Source of the DNA: Persicaria tinctoria
Taxonomy: Eukaryota > Streptophyta > Magnoliopsida > Caryophyllales > Polygonaceae
NCBI GenBank assembly: GCA_037127255.1
Contig: JBANSL010000001.1
Coordinates: 41,531,001 to 41,595,000, forward strand
Length of the DNA stretch: 64,000 nt
Direction: 5' to 3'
The translations under genes and the position numbers were made by a program. This document shows positions 1 through 10,390 of this stretch, in pieces. The notes under the pieces are model-generated. The model searched no databases. It was not told the DNA's origin and saw only the letters and a list, made by a program, of their open reading frames with translations. Each line of letters opens with the position of its first letter. Position 1 is the first letter of the stretch.

Positions 1-727
1 CAAAAGAAGCATAAAAAGGGGATTTTAGAACACTAAAATTTATCAACAAATTAAGAATTGAGGCTTACCTATGTGATTCGAGTTTGGAGCTTTTGTTCCA
101 ATCTTTGATGCAAGCGACCACATATCCAAAAAATCGCGAAAGGGAGAAATATGAGACGACAAGTTCCGACAAATGACTAGCAAGGGGCTTGTTCGAATCT
201 CATCTGCAAGCGAATTCGGCGGCGTTCAGGACGACGACGATGCTTTTGGGAAGGAGAACGGCAGCCACTCCAGTGATGGTGGCGGCGAGAGCGCTCAGCC
301 GAGCGAGATCTGTCTCGATTTGGAGAGTAGGAGTGAGCTCTGGTTGAAGGAGCAAAATTGGCCTGGTCGATGGAGATGACCATGGTTAGCCACAACCCTG
401 GCAACAATGCCCACCTTAAAATACGAAACAACATTAGCAATGAACTCAGCCACAAAATTAGCCACGACATTTGCGATGACCATTTTTGAGGCTGCCATCG
501 TTGCCACAGCCACGACATTCATAAGTTATACCCAGTTGCAGAATTAGCCACGACAGTATGAGTTCGTAGCTATTTTCCGTTACTACATCTGCCCGAATTT
601 AGTCACGAGGCATATGGAAACGGATGGTCCGACCGTTTCTGAGTTTGTGGCTAAATCAGTTAGCCACGGTCATTCGTTGCCAAATCCGTTGCTATTTTCC
701 ATTGCTAAATTCTGTTTTTTAGTAGTG
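1..727. mobile_element. CACTA (En/Spm) transposon terminus, family A, left part outside window
   Basis: The sequence ends at 727 with TTTTTTAGTAGTG, which read outward-in on the minus strand is CACTACTAAAAAACAG, the standard CACTA terminus. From about 380 to 720 short motifs of the type TTAGCCACGGC and CCGTTGCTA recur in both orientations, as expected for CACTA subterminal repeats that bind transposase. The body lies to the left, outside the window, so the matching terminus and 3-bp target duplication cannot be checked. No transposase coding is visible here. The same kind of subterminal motif recurs at 25600-26075, suggesting a related subfamily there. Confidence 0.7.
69..370 (-). other. Possible captured first exon inside the CACTA end
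   Basis: Read on the minus strand, this GC-richer block ends at 69 with CATAG followed by GTAAGCCT, a good splice-donor context, and is followed by AT-rich intron-like sequence at the left edge. The composition shift from the surrounding subterminal repeats and the donor site are what suggest an exon. The reading frames are open for roughly 100 codons but low in complexity (Ser/Arg-rich) and I recognise no domain. It may be the CACTA element's own first exon rather than a captured gene. Confidence 0.3.
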
Positions 728-751
728 TACGCTACAGTGGGGTGCGGTGTC

Positions 752-1278
752 TGATGTCCATGTTTTACACCATGTTTTTATACTTATTTTAGCTCCTTAT
801 TTCTATCATTTTATATATTCTAGGTTAGGAATATAGCGAATTTGTGTAGTTTATGCTTATTTGCAAGAAAAAGAAGTCTACACAAGTTTCTGTTTAATAT
901 TACAAAATTTGGAGTGAATTCGGAGCAAAACCAAGAAGCATTGGAAATGCACTTGATTTTTACTGAAGGGCTCAACATCGACGAAAGAGCACCTGGCATC
1001 GAGTGAAGCTGAGCACAAAACGAAGAGCTGAAGGTGAGTCGATATCGACAAACCTCAGTCGATATCGACCGAAGCCCAATCAAAATCAGGCATTCAGACT
1101 CGACACAACACTAAGTCTATGACGAAAACTGAAGTTGACTCGATATCCACCCTACCTGGTCGATATTGACCGAAGTACCACCCCAAATCTAGAATCCGAA
1201 CCAACGTCGAGTGAAGCTGAACTCGGAATAGAGCAAACAACTCGATATCGACCACATTGGTCGATATCGACTGAAGCT
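752..1278 (+). repeat. Truncated relic LTR of the palindrome-rich gypsy family
   Basis: It starts TGATGTCCATGTTTTACACC, like the LTR starts at 1279 and 8836, and shares with them the block around ATGTAGTTTATGCTTATTTG and TCTACAC.AGTTTCTGTTTAAT. It then carries several TCGATATCGA palindromes and stops where a second, better preserved LTR begins at 1279. It is more diverged than the 1279/8836 pair, so it is probably an older copy of the same family into or beside which the main element inserted. Confidence 0.6.
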
Positions 1279-4217
1279 TGATGTCAATGTTTTGTGCCAT
1301 GTTTTATATTGACTTTTATATCGATTTATGTATACATTTCAAGCATTTGGTTTAGAATAATACAGAATCTATGTAGTTTATGCTTATTTGGCAAATGATA
1401 GAGTCTACACTAGTTTCTGTTTAATTTCGCAGAAATCGGACGCAGTTTGGAGCCTAAAGGAAAGTCAGGAAGAGCTAAGGATAGTGCATCTGGAGGAAAG
1501 CCCACTTTTCGCCATTCATCATTCTGAATCAAGTTCTGATGTCTTCATGAAAGTTGTATCCCTTGAAAATATCTTTCCAACGCATACTCATATGCGTCAA
1601 TCCGATGAATGAGAACTCAGGAAAGTGCATTTAAAGAAGGGAGCAGAATGCTGAGAACTGAAGAAGTGGTCGAAAAACTCCAGATCGACTTGAATTGACC
1701 AGCAAACAAGAATACGACTCGATATCGACAAGTTTTGGTCGATATTGACCAACAAGCAACTCGATATTCTTCCAAGAGCCGAGATCGAGTGAGCTGAAGA
1801 GAAGCTGAGGAGATAGCTCGATATCGACCAACTTTGGTTGATATCGACCAACTGCCAGTGACGAACATAGGTCAATTCCGAGTTCTATTCCGAGTCTGAG
1901 CTGAAGATTTTAAGAGAAGATTCTTTGCACATGATGACTTTAGATATTTTTTTTCATCTTTTTATTTATCCTAAGGGTGAAACATTTAATTACCCTTTAG
2001 GATTTATCTTGTTTTACCAATTTAGATTTATTTATTTCCTATTAGATTTATATCCTTAGATAGAAGGTATATATTCCTTACCTTGATTAGCAAGGATTAA
2101 GGCCTATAAATAAATCTCATGGGGCTTGTTTTTATTCATTCCAACATAGAGAGGAGAAGCGATAGCGAGTAGGAGAGAGAGTGTAGGTCGAGAAGTGTTG
2201 TGTCCTGCAAGAGCGGATTTGGCTCCAATCGGTTGTAAGCTTTGTTTAGTTTATTAATGCAATTTAGTATTCTTTTATTATTGATGTCTTTTGCTACGAT
2301 GAAGAGCGAGTAGTCCACCTACTTCTAGGGTCGGGGTGAGCCCAACAATACCCAAGCGTGTTTGAGGTAATGATTCTGATGCGGGACCATCCAAGCCATC
2401 ATCAAAGACACCTCCGGACACACCTATGATTCGAGATTATGAGGATGATGTCCTTCTCAAGAGGAAGAAGAAGGCTCCACCATGGGAAGAAGTCCCAAGG
2501 TGCAAGCTTGGATTAAATGACGTTTTGGTTCGTTCATAGTCATTTGACAGCTTTTCGACGTCTCTGTAAAATGGGTCGTACGGATTCAATATTGATCGGA
2601 TTGAGGCGTGCCATACCTTGTTGGAACGAGGACGAAGAGATCTACAACTTTGCTGTTGAAGGTTTTTCCAGATTCGTCCTATAGCTTGGCCGAAATCCAC
2701 ATTCTTTGAGCTGCTGCTGATTTTGACGGGATTTTGTTAAGTTTTGGAACATTATATTTATTTCCTATTTAGTATTTCTTATACTTAAGTTATTTTAGGA
2801 AACTTTAAGGTTATTTTTATTATTTCCATTAGATGTTAGTTTTATCTTATTTTATCATCTAACTCGGCCCAACAGCCCTGCGTGGCCTATATATTCCGAG
2901 TTCTCCTATTGTAATTCAATAAGAACATTATGAATAGAATTTAGATCTCTCAAATTGTGTGAAACACATGGAGTGTCTTGTTGATCCAACTAGAGCTGTG
3001 CTCGTTGATCATCGAATTGGTTTGATCTAGCTTGGTTTGCTTTGCCATTCATCAACTTCGCAAGACTTGGTGAATCTAGTATCCACAAGCCCCCTTCTGG
3101 TGCTTCAAGTTGTCCGCTTGATTGTGTCGGATTGTAGAGGCGGGTTGTGTAGGCATTGGTATTGGTTCCTACCCTCTGAGGAGGCCTGGGGTCTTTATCT
3201 TGTGCTACATAGATCGACTCAGTCCTTATCAGGTCGTGTCTTTCCATTCTTGTTCTTGAATTTCGAGTCTTGCATCTTTCTTTAAGAGTCTTTGCTGCGT
3301 TCTTTGCTTTCTTGATCAATCTTGAACCTTTCTTGATCATTCTTGATTGTTTCTTGCAGATCTTGAATCATCTCTTTGAGTCTTGTTAGAGTCGACATCA
3401 ACAGCCCTTGGTTCTTGGTGTTTCTTGCGTTTCTTGAGTCATTCTTGTTTAGTTCTTGCTTGTTGTCGAAGATCGGACCAACCCACGGCTAACCCCGTAT
3501 CAGATTCAACATTTATTATGTTTTGATCATCCAGTGCCTATTATATGTTTATTACCTATTTAGTAGAGATTCAGGTTATCAACTTGGATTATAAACATAA
3601 AATTGGTAGATAGAATTAGGGTTTCTTGAAAGAGTTTAATTGTTGGAAAAGGCGAAAGCTTGTTCCTTTCATGTGATTGCATGGTTATTTCTTTAACTTG
3701 CCCTATGCATGTTTGGTTATCGTTGTTGCAAACCCCGGTCTTGGAAGTTTCTTTTACATTGTTTATTTCAAAATCCGTAAACTTTGCTTTTATTTCGTTT
3801 TCTGTGCCTACTCAATTTCGACCAACACTCCTCGATATCGACTTCTAATTCACGATCCAGAAATATCGCTGCTTGTTTGTGTTCATGCAGGTGAAGGTCG
3901 AAATCGAGCAAACTGGTCGATATTGAGCTCTTAAGTCGATATCGAGCGCCACTAATCGAAATCGACTACCTTTTGTACAGTTTTCAGAAATCGACTGGAT
4001 TTGCTCGATATCGAGCTATTTGGTCGATATCGAGTAGATCCCCTGAGTCGAAATCGACGTGAGATATCCGCTACCTAGGATCCACTAACACGCTTCCTCG
4101 AGGATCGATCCTGACTTCTTGTTGCTACGTCGGGAGGAAGTCTTGTAATTATTTGCGTGGGCAAGATTTGGTTTGATTTGTATTTCTATATTTTGAACTC
4201 GATTTCCTCTTTCAACA
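1279..4217 (+). repeat. 5' LTR of the palindrome-rich gypsy, interrupted by a solo LTR
   Basis: It starts TGATGTC and ends CAACA just before the primer binding site. Subtracting the 1,126-bp insertion at 2377-3502 gives an LTR of about 1.8 kb. The first kilobase aligns by eye with 8836-9798. TCGATATCGA palindromes occur near 1709, 1820, 3834, 3934 and 4005-4026. The part from 3503 to 4217 has no direct partner at the 3' end of this element, but part of it reappears inverted at 9811-10140. Confidence 0.75.
2377..3502 (+). repeat. Solo LTR inserted in the gypsy 5' LTR (TSD GATTC)
   Basis: The insert begins TGATGCGGG and ends CCCGTATCA, so the ends form an imperfect 9-bp inverted repeat with TG...CA termini. 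It is flanked by GATTC at 2372-2376 and GATTC at 3503-3507, the 5-bp duplication left by retroviral-type integration. No internal coding region lies inside, so this is a recombined solo LTR of 1,126 bp. It shares a block (frame reading ILKRKKKAPPW, then LLERGRRDLQLCC) with the LTRs at 13279, 29989 and 32348, so it belongs to the same superfamily of elements. Confidence 0.8.
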
Positions 4218-4220
4218 AAT

Positions 4221-4239
4221 TGGCGCCGTTGTCGGGGAA
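4221..4239 (+). other. Primer binding site, Asp-tRNA type
   Basis: TGGCGCCGTTGTCGGGGA lies three bases after the LTR end. It matches the complement of the 3' end of plant tRNA-Asp except for a C-to-T change in the middle. Asp-tRNA priming is characteristic of Athila/Tat-type gypsy elements. Confidence 0.8.
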
Positions 4240-4298
4240 GCAATCATTCGCGCCTTAGGTAATTAGATCTCACTTTTTCCTTGAGTTTTCTTTTTGCA

Positions 4299-5542
4299 AT
4301 GTATGCGCCGTTCTGTCAACCACCTGAGTTTGACGCCTTAGACGACCCGGAACGTCTTATACACATCCACTCTAGTCTGCAAAGGATCATGGCGATAGCA
4401 GAAACACGAGCCTAGATGATCGAAAGGCTCCAAATGGAGTTAGAAGCCAACAATGGTGCTCTCGCAACTGAGAGAGCACGCGCTGAGTAGGAAGCTGAAC
4501 TGAGGAGGCAGGCGGAAGATGAGCTTGCCCATTACCCTACCACTGCTGAGGATTACATGCACTCGACGCTTGTCGTGCCTGAATCGGCTATTCTAGTCCC
4601 TCCTAATAACATTGAAATTCGCACTACCTTCCTTATTGAAATTAAAAATAATGCTTTTCAAGGAAGATTTAATGAATGCCCGCTTGAGCATATTACTACT
4701 TTTTCTGACATGTGCCAAACTCTTACTAAAGGTACTACTCTGGAATATGTCAAAATGAAAGCTTTTCGTTGGTCCCTTGCCGGTCCAGAATTGGAGTGGC
4801 TTGAAGGACTACTTGCGCGATCCCTCAAAACATGGGCAGAGGTTAGGAATGCGTTCCTCAACAAATTCTTTCCTCCCGCCAAGACACAATTCCTCATGCA
4901 AAAGATTACATCTTTCTAACAAAAGCCTTGGGAGCTGCTGGCACGAGCATGAGATCGATACAAGGATCTGTTGTGATCCTGCCCCACTCATGGGTAGCCA
5001 CCATATGTCATTCAGGAGATTTTCTACAATTCTCTTGATCTGGCCGCCAAGGAAAGGATCAATCAATACACACAATATGAGTATCTAACACAGACACCAA
5101 CAGAGGCATGGGCTACTATCGAAAGGCTCACCAACTTCGACAACACGTACGGGTCTCCTGCAAATTACGACAAAAACACCTATGTCAGGCCATCCCCATC
5201 CATGCCCCTCTATGAGCATTCAAAGGAGATTGATGCAAATGTCAAGGAGCAGTACTACAGAGATCAGAATCGCAAGCTCCTCAAGCAAGTCAAGTTTCTT
5301 TCTGTCAACCAACCCTGCATTGAATGTGGCTCACAACGGCACACCACTCCAGAGTGCCCACATACAAAGCAAGTCAGGATGGCAAAAACTCACGAGGAGG
5401 TAGCTTACGCAGGGGGTCCCAATCGCTATATGGGGGACCAGCGGTTCCATCAACCACAGTGAAACCAAGGTGCCCTAGGAACCTCCCACCATATAGAGCT
5501 CCAGGACATCCAAAAAGGGACCAGCGGAAGGATGATCTATAG
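4299..5542 (+). pseudogene. Retrotransposon gag (capsid and CCHC zinc knuckle), broken by stops
   Basis: Gag coats the element RNA in cytoplasmic particles. The likely start is ATG at 4299, shortly after the primer binding site. One frame can be followed to 5462 through about seven stop codons. The best open piece is 4557-4919, which contains the retrotransposon gag core ending LKTWAEVRNAFLNKFFPP. A single zinc knuckle, CIECGSQRHTTPEC (C-x2-C-x4-H-x4-C), lies near 5315-5357. Most stops are TGA, TAG or TAA where TGG, CGA or CAA would be expected, that is C-to-T or G-to-A changes, consistent with decay of a methylated repeat. After about 5460 the frame shifts. It is non-functional. Confidence 0.8.
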
Positions 5543-5615
5543 ATGATCCTCGATGAGATGAGGAGAAATCAGGCACAACAACAACAATCTACAAGCGTCA
5601 TCCAGACTCAACTCC

Positions 5616-6044
5616 ATGGCCTCAATACACGACTTGGAGACCCAAATGGGTCAACTCGCGCAACAGATCCCAAGACCAACCGGAAAGCTCCCTGGGCACA
5701 CAGATCCCAATCCTAAGGGGCAATCCGGACACGTCGCTGCTGTAAAGCTCAGGAGCGGTCGCGAACTGCACGAACCGGAGGTCAGAGAAGCAAACAACGT
5801 TACTAGAGAACAGGTCGATATCCACCAACTACTGGTTGATATCGACCACCCTCAGGTCGATATTGACCCAATCGCACCAGCAAACCCAAAACCCACCAAA
5901 GCAGTCGAAATCGACCAACAACAGGTCAATATCGACCAACTTGTGGTCGATATGGAGCAACCTCCAGTCGATATTGACTCTTCTGCATCGCCTCCAACAA
6001 CTGATTCCGCTCCGAAACCAAAGAAGACGCTTCCAAGGCGCTGA
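5616..6044 (+). pseudogene. Gag-protease linker with V-D-I-D repeats
   Basis: The first part (around residues 1-60) contains LETQMGQLAQQ and AVKLRSGRELHEPE, features of the region between gag and protease in Athila-like elements. Residues about 67-130 then repeat the tetrad V-D/E/N-I/M-D/H/E eight or so times at 8-13 residue spacing. Each tetrad is encoded by a variant of the palindrome GGTCGATATCGACC that also fills the LTRs. It ends at a TGA before the protease, which other elements read through as one polyprotein. I know of no function for the repeat. It may simply be the peptide shadow of a DNA motif spreading in the family. Confidence 0.65.
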
Positions 6045-6082
6045 AAGATCTCATTGCAGATAAGTTTAAACGTTTTGTTAAG

Positions 6083-6343
6083 ATGCTTAAGGAACTAAAT
6101 ATTTCAATTCCTTTTACAGAAGCTCTTCATGAGATGCCTGTATACGTCAAGTTCCTCAAGGAGATCCTTAGCAACAAGCGATCAATCTCAGAAATCGCCG
6201 GCGACTGCAAAAAGATGGACTTCCCTGAGAAGAGACCTGACCCTGCTAAGTTTTCTATTACTGTGGGATTTGGACAATATAGATATGAGGCATTGTGTGA
6301 TCTAGGTGCAAGCGTGAGCATCATGCCCTTATCAATCTCATAA
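6083..6343 (+). pseudogene. Retropepsin-like aspartic protease fragment (Athila type)
   Basis: The protease cleaves the gag-pol polyprotein. The frame runs ELNISIPFTEALHEMPVYVK, FLKEILSNKR, then CDLGASVSIMP, which is the active-site region; in this lineage the usual D-S/T-G-A is D-L-G-A. It terminates early (TAA at about 6341). The second half can be followed in other frames to about 6600 as PTCPIILGRPFLATADANI, the conserved ILGRPFL strand. At least one stop and a frameshift separate the two halves, so the enzyme is dead. Confidence 0.75.
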
Positions 6344-7047
6344 AAGGTAAAGATATGATCAATAGAGCCTGTGGATGCCAAGCTATACATGGCAAACAAT
6401 AAAGTGGTCATCCTTACAGGTATGATTGATAATGTCCCTGTCCAGGTTGGTAAGTTCTATATTCTTACTGATTTCATGTTATAGATTGTGCGGAAGATCC
6501 TACTTGCCCTATTATTCTTGGTAGACCTTTTCTAGCTACTGCAGATGCCAACATATGTGTCAAGAAGCGATTGCTCATCTACACAATAGGTAATGAGGTC
6601 TTAGATTTCTCTTTTGGCCTTACAAATGAGGAAATTCCATGGCTGGAGGTGAAGAGCATAGGTAACCACGAGGACGGGCACACAACAACGGAGGAAAGTA
6701 CCACGAACTGACTCGATATCGACTGCACCAGGTCGATATCGACCAAACAGCTCGATATCGACCACCCCCACTCGATATCGACCTCCCCTATTGAGCTTCA
6801 ACCCTGCTAGAAACCTAAGTATGGGGTCCCTACACTCGGTATCGACTAGACCAGCTCGATATTGACCAATCCCGAGCCCGAAGATTGCTGTTTTGGGCAC
6901 AAAAAGGTAAGATCAGGTATGATCCCTACCTCTCCTCTGTCCATTAATAAAAATAAAATTTTTAGAGGAGACAAGGCCCCGTGGAGAGCTAACCCGCGCA
7001 GGATAAGAACTAGAAAGAAGATGAATGAAGGCAAAGGATTCCATTAA
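6344..7047 (+). pseudogene. Protease C-terminal remnant and Athila post-protease spacer, pol deleted
   Basis: Up to about 6700 the sequence still reads as the back half of the protease domain (ILGRPFLATA). It is followed by a cluster of TCGATATCGA palindromes (6715-6785) and then an open frame at 6862-7047 with no recognised domain. In a complete Athila element reverse transcriptase, RNase H and integrase would start here, but none of their motifs is present in any frame. A reverse-complement copy of 6815-7030 is present at 10165-10390, so this pol-less arrangement is shared by at least two copies. Confidence 0.6.
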
Positions 7048-8835
7048 AACAACTGATCAGCGGAGCTTGCATACTACAATCAGGACCTAGATGATCCAGG
7101 AGAAGGGCCAAGCACAGGAGGGCCCTACCTTAAGGGTTCTTAAGCGCAAGCAGCGAAGTCGGCCTAGCGACTCAAAAATCTAGAGCATGTATATAAAACT
7201 TTTAAAAATTTTAGGACTTTAAAACTTTTGGTTTTGATTTGGGTTTTGGTTTTCGTCTTGAATACTTCATATGAAAAGTCTTTTCTTTGTGCGGAAACTA
7301 ACATTTTTACAGGTCAAAAATACTAGAATCGAGTGGAAATTTTGAGGCAACCTGGTCGATATCGACCTTTGAGGCGATTTCGACCAGAAGCGGAGAAGAT
7401 GAAGCATGTCGATTTTGACCAGACTTACTCGATATCGAGTGAGTTGGTCGATATCGACCAAAACCCCCCAATTTCGACAAGTTGATCATACTTGGAATCT
7501 GACGAATTGTAGTCGATATCGAGCTATACCTAGTCGATATCGACTTCTGCCAATCTACTACAGCCCTATTTCGACCCTACAACGCGTTATTCGGTGAGTT
7601 CCTTCCTTTACCCTTGTTTTATTTTTTACAGTGAGGACACTATATATTCTATGTACGGGGTGGGGGAATAGCTCATTATTATATTTTATTCTTTTTTTTG
7701 TTTTACATGGTGAATTTTGGGTGAATTTTTAATTTTTGTGCATAATTGTTAAACCCAAAGTTTGTTTTATGAGACATCTCCCAAAGCTTGTAAATTGTTC
7801 AAAGAAATAGTGTCATGGAAGCTTAAATTTGAACTCGATGATGCAAATTTAGATTCATTAGAGATATAGCATGAAATTGCCTAGTAAAGGAAAGTCACAA
7901 TGAAGTGCATATTTTTATAAAAACCATGAAAGGAGGTAAAATTTGATGTTGCTTTTGACATGTTGCATGATAAGAGGATGGAGGACTTTATATTTCCATA
8001 TAATGCTCATTGTTATATCCTAGCCTTTACTTATGCTTACGCATCACAAAAGTCATACTATGCCTTATTTTATATATTGATCCACATGATCTAAATATTG
8101 CCCATTCTTTACCTTATTTTCTATCTGGGGATTATGTTGAGAATGTTGTCACATTACGGAGACTATTATGGTTGTTGTGTTCTTATTATCATTATTAGAG
8201 TTTGGCAATAATGTTTGAAATATATGGAAATTTTAACGAGTGAGAAAAAATCCGGTTATCTCGGGAGATAAAGGTAGATCGACCCTACTTGCTGAGATAA
8301 TAGTTCGGCGAGATGGGACACACAGGTGAGGAGTCCAAAGCACTAAGTATCCGGGGCCATTCATGACACCCATGTTTGCGATTCGCGAAAAGGCAGTGCT
8401 GAGGTTAGAGAGGTAAAAGCATTATATTGAAAAAAAAGCATTGAGCGAAAGAGTGAAAAGTGATGAATCTTATGAAGAATGAATGTGGAAATTTAGTTTG
8501 GAAATACTCCATTTCCCTGGATTATTAGCACCGCATTGCCAAAAATTGCCCACCTTTAGCCTTTTACCAATCTACTCCTTATTGAGCTTAATTAAAGTCC
8601 TCTTGATTATTGTTGCTTTGTCACATGAACTGTTTTTACATAACCCTCCTTTTGTGAGTAGATGTTGCTTTTATTGCACATGCATGGATTGTGGCACTAG
8701 TACCTTTTCGATGATAGTAATTGATTGCAGGGTTATATGAGAATGAATCTATGATGTTGAGAGTTTTGAATTCTTCCCCAAAATGACCATCCAAGTTATT
8801 GTTTGGGGACAAGCAAACTTAAGTATGGGGTGATT
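7048..8835 (+). other. Non-coding 3' internal region of the gypsy element
   Basis: No credible reading frame is present. The first 500 bp carries five more TCGATATCGA palindromes (7352, 7430-7456, 7512-7545). The region closes with AAGTATGGGGTGATTT just before the LTR start at 8836, a weak polypurine tract in the place expected for plus-strand priming. A long untranslated 3' region is usual in Athila elements, where it may hold an envelope-like frame; none is seen here. Confidence 0.55.
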
Positions 8836-9798
8836 TGATGTCCATGTGTTTGTGCCATGTTTTATATTGACTTTTATACCGATTTCTGTATACATTTCAA
8901 GCATTTGGGTTAGTATAATATAGAATCTATGTAGTTTATGCTTATTTGCCAAATTATGGAGTCTACACTAGTTTCTGTTTAATTTCGCAGAATTCGGACG
9001 TACTTTGGAGCTTAAAGGAAAGTCATGAAGAGCTAAGGATAGTGCATCTGGAAGAAAGCCCACTTTTCTCCATTCATCATTCTGAGTCAAGTTCTTATGT
9101 CTTCATGAGAGTTGTAGCCATCGAAAAGATCTTTCCAACGCATACTCATATGCGTCAATCCGACGAACGAGGACTCGGGAAAGTGCGTTTAAAGAAGGGA
9201 GCAGAATGCTGAGAACCGAAGAAGTGGTCGATTTCGACCACACTTGCTCGATATCGACCAGATTTTGGTCGAAAATCTCCATATCGAGTCGAATTGACCA
9301 ACAGACAAGAAGACAACTCGATATCGACCAGTTTTGGTCGATATCAACCAACAAGCAACTCGATATTCTTCCAAGAGCCGAGACCGAGTGAGCTGAAGAG
9401 AAGCCGAGGAGATAGCTCGATATCGACCAACTTTGGTCGATATCGACCAACTGCCAGTGACGAACATAGGTCGATTCCGAGTTCTATTCCGAGTCCGAAC
9501 TGAAGATTTCAAGAGAAGATTCCTTGCACATGAAGACTTTAGATATTTTATCTTTTCATCTTTTTATTTATCCTAAGGGTGGAACATTTAATTACCCTTT
9601 AGGATTTATCTTGTTTTACCAATTTAGATTTATTTATTTCCTATTAGATTTATATCTTTATATAGAAGATAGATATTCCTTACCTTGATTAGCAAGGATT
9701 AAGGCATATAAATAAAGTCCATGGGGCTAGTTTTTATTCATTCTAACTCAGATAGGAGAAGAGATAGCGAGTATGAGAGAGAGAGTGGAGGTGTTGTT
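8836..9798 (+). repeat. 3' LTR of the palindrome-rich gypsy, truncated
   Basis: It aligns with 1279-2200 from TGATGTC onward, including the conserved GTAGTTTATGCTTATTTG block and the paired palindromes around 9240-9450. The match is lost at about 9798 after AGCGAGTATGAGAGAGAGAG. The remaining roughly 850 bp of the LTR is missing in this orientation. Confidence 0.75.
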
Positions 9799-10390
9799 GC
9801 AGGAGGATGGTCAAGTATAAAATATAAATAAATATAAAAGCAAGCTGACTCCCTGTCTCAACAAATAAATACAAGACTTCCTCCCGTTGTAGTAGAAGAT
9901 AGTCAGGATCGATCCACGAGGAAGTGTGTCAGCGCCCGCCTTTTTAGTTCCAAATAACCTCTCGATTTTGACCAGCAGAATGCTCAAAATCGACCTGTCT
10001 ATTCGATATCGACCACTACGTCGACAGAAAATAGAAAGCAGAGAGAAAAGCAAAACAGAATAGAAATTGCAAACCGGTCGATTTCGAACCAAGTGACTCG
10101 ATATCAATCTAGGTTCTGATTGTAGTACTCGAACTCCACTGATAGGTGGTTGTCCGCGTGGATGTCCCTTTCCTTCTTTTTCTTCTTTTCGGCTCTAGTC
10201 CTGCGTAAGTTAGTTCGTCATGGGGCCTGGTCTCCTTTAAATATCTTATTATTTTGATTAATTGATGGAGATTTAGGAATTTTACCTGATCTTACCTTTT
10301 CGTGCCCAAAACAGCAATATTTGGGCTAAAGTTAAGTCGACGTCGAGTATAGGTACTCGGCGTTGAGTACAGGGACCCCATACTTGACCA
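9799..10390 (-). repeat. Inverted, internally deleted partial copy of the same gypsy
   Basis: The reverse complement of 9811-10140 matches the LTR tail at about 3800-4160 (GTGGATCGATCCTGAC and GGGAGGAAGTCTTGTA are shared). The reverse complement of 10165-10390 matches the internal region 6815-7030 (AAGTATGGGGTCCC, CTGTTTTGGGCAC). In the fragment the internal piece abuts the LTR tail directly, so the 3' internal region and the LTR front are missing. It sits head-on against the truncated 3' LTR. Confidence 0.7.

Larger units (their letters stand above)
1279..9798 (+). mobile_element. Athila-like Ty3/gypsy retrotransposon, non-autonomous (gag-protease only)
   Basis: An LTR pair starting TGATGTC (1279 and 8836) brackets an Asp-tRNA primer binding site, a gag with zinc knuckle, a linker encoding V-D-I-D repeats and an aspartic protease. 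No reverse transcriptase, RNase H or integrase motif is found between the protease (ends near 6343) and the 3' LTR, so about 2.5 kb of largely non-coding sequence replaces pol. A solo LTR at 2377-3502 interrupts the 5' LTR. The 3' LTR is cut short near 9798, where an inverted partial copy begins. Coding parts carry many stops. It would depend on a related autonomous Athila element for copying. Confidence 0.8.

Noticed and set aside
1597..1875. Overlapping minus-strand frames in the gypsy LTR reading W-S-I-S-S-Y and V-D-I-E repeats
   Set aside because: They are shadows of the TCGATATCGA palindrome clusters in LTR sequence, and several frames are open at once for the same reason.
9103..9512. 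115- and 107-codon minus-strand frames in the 3' LTR
   Set aside because: Same palindrome effect as in the 5' LTR; no start context and no domain.
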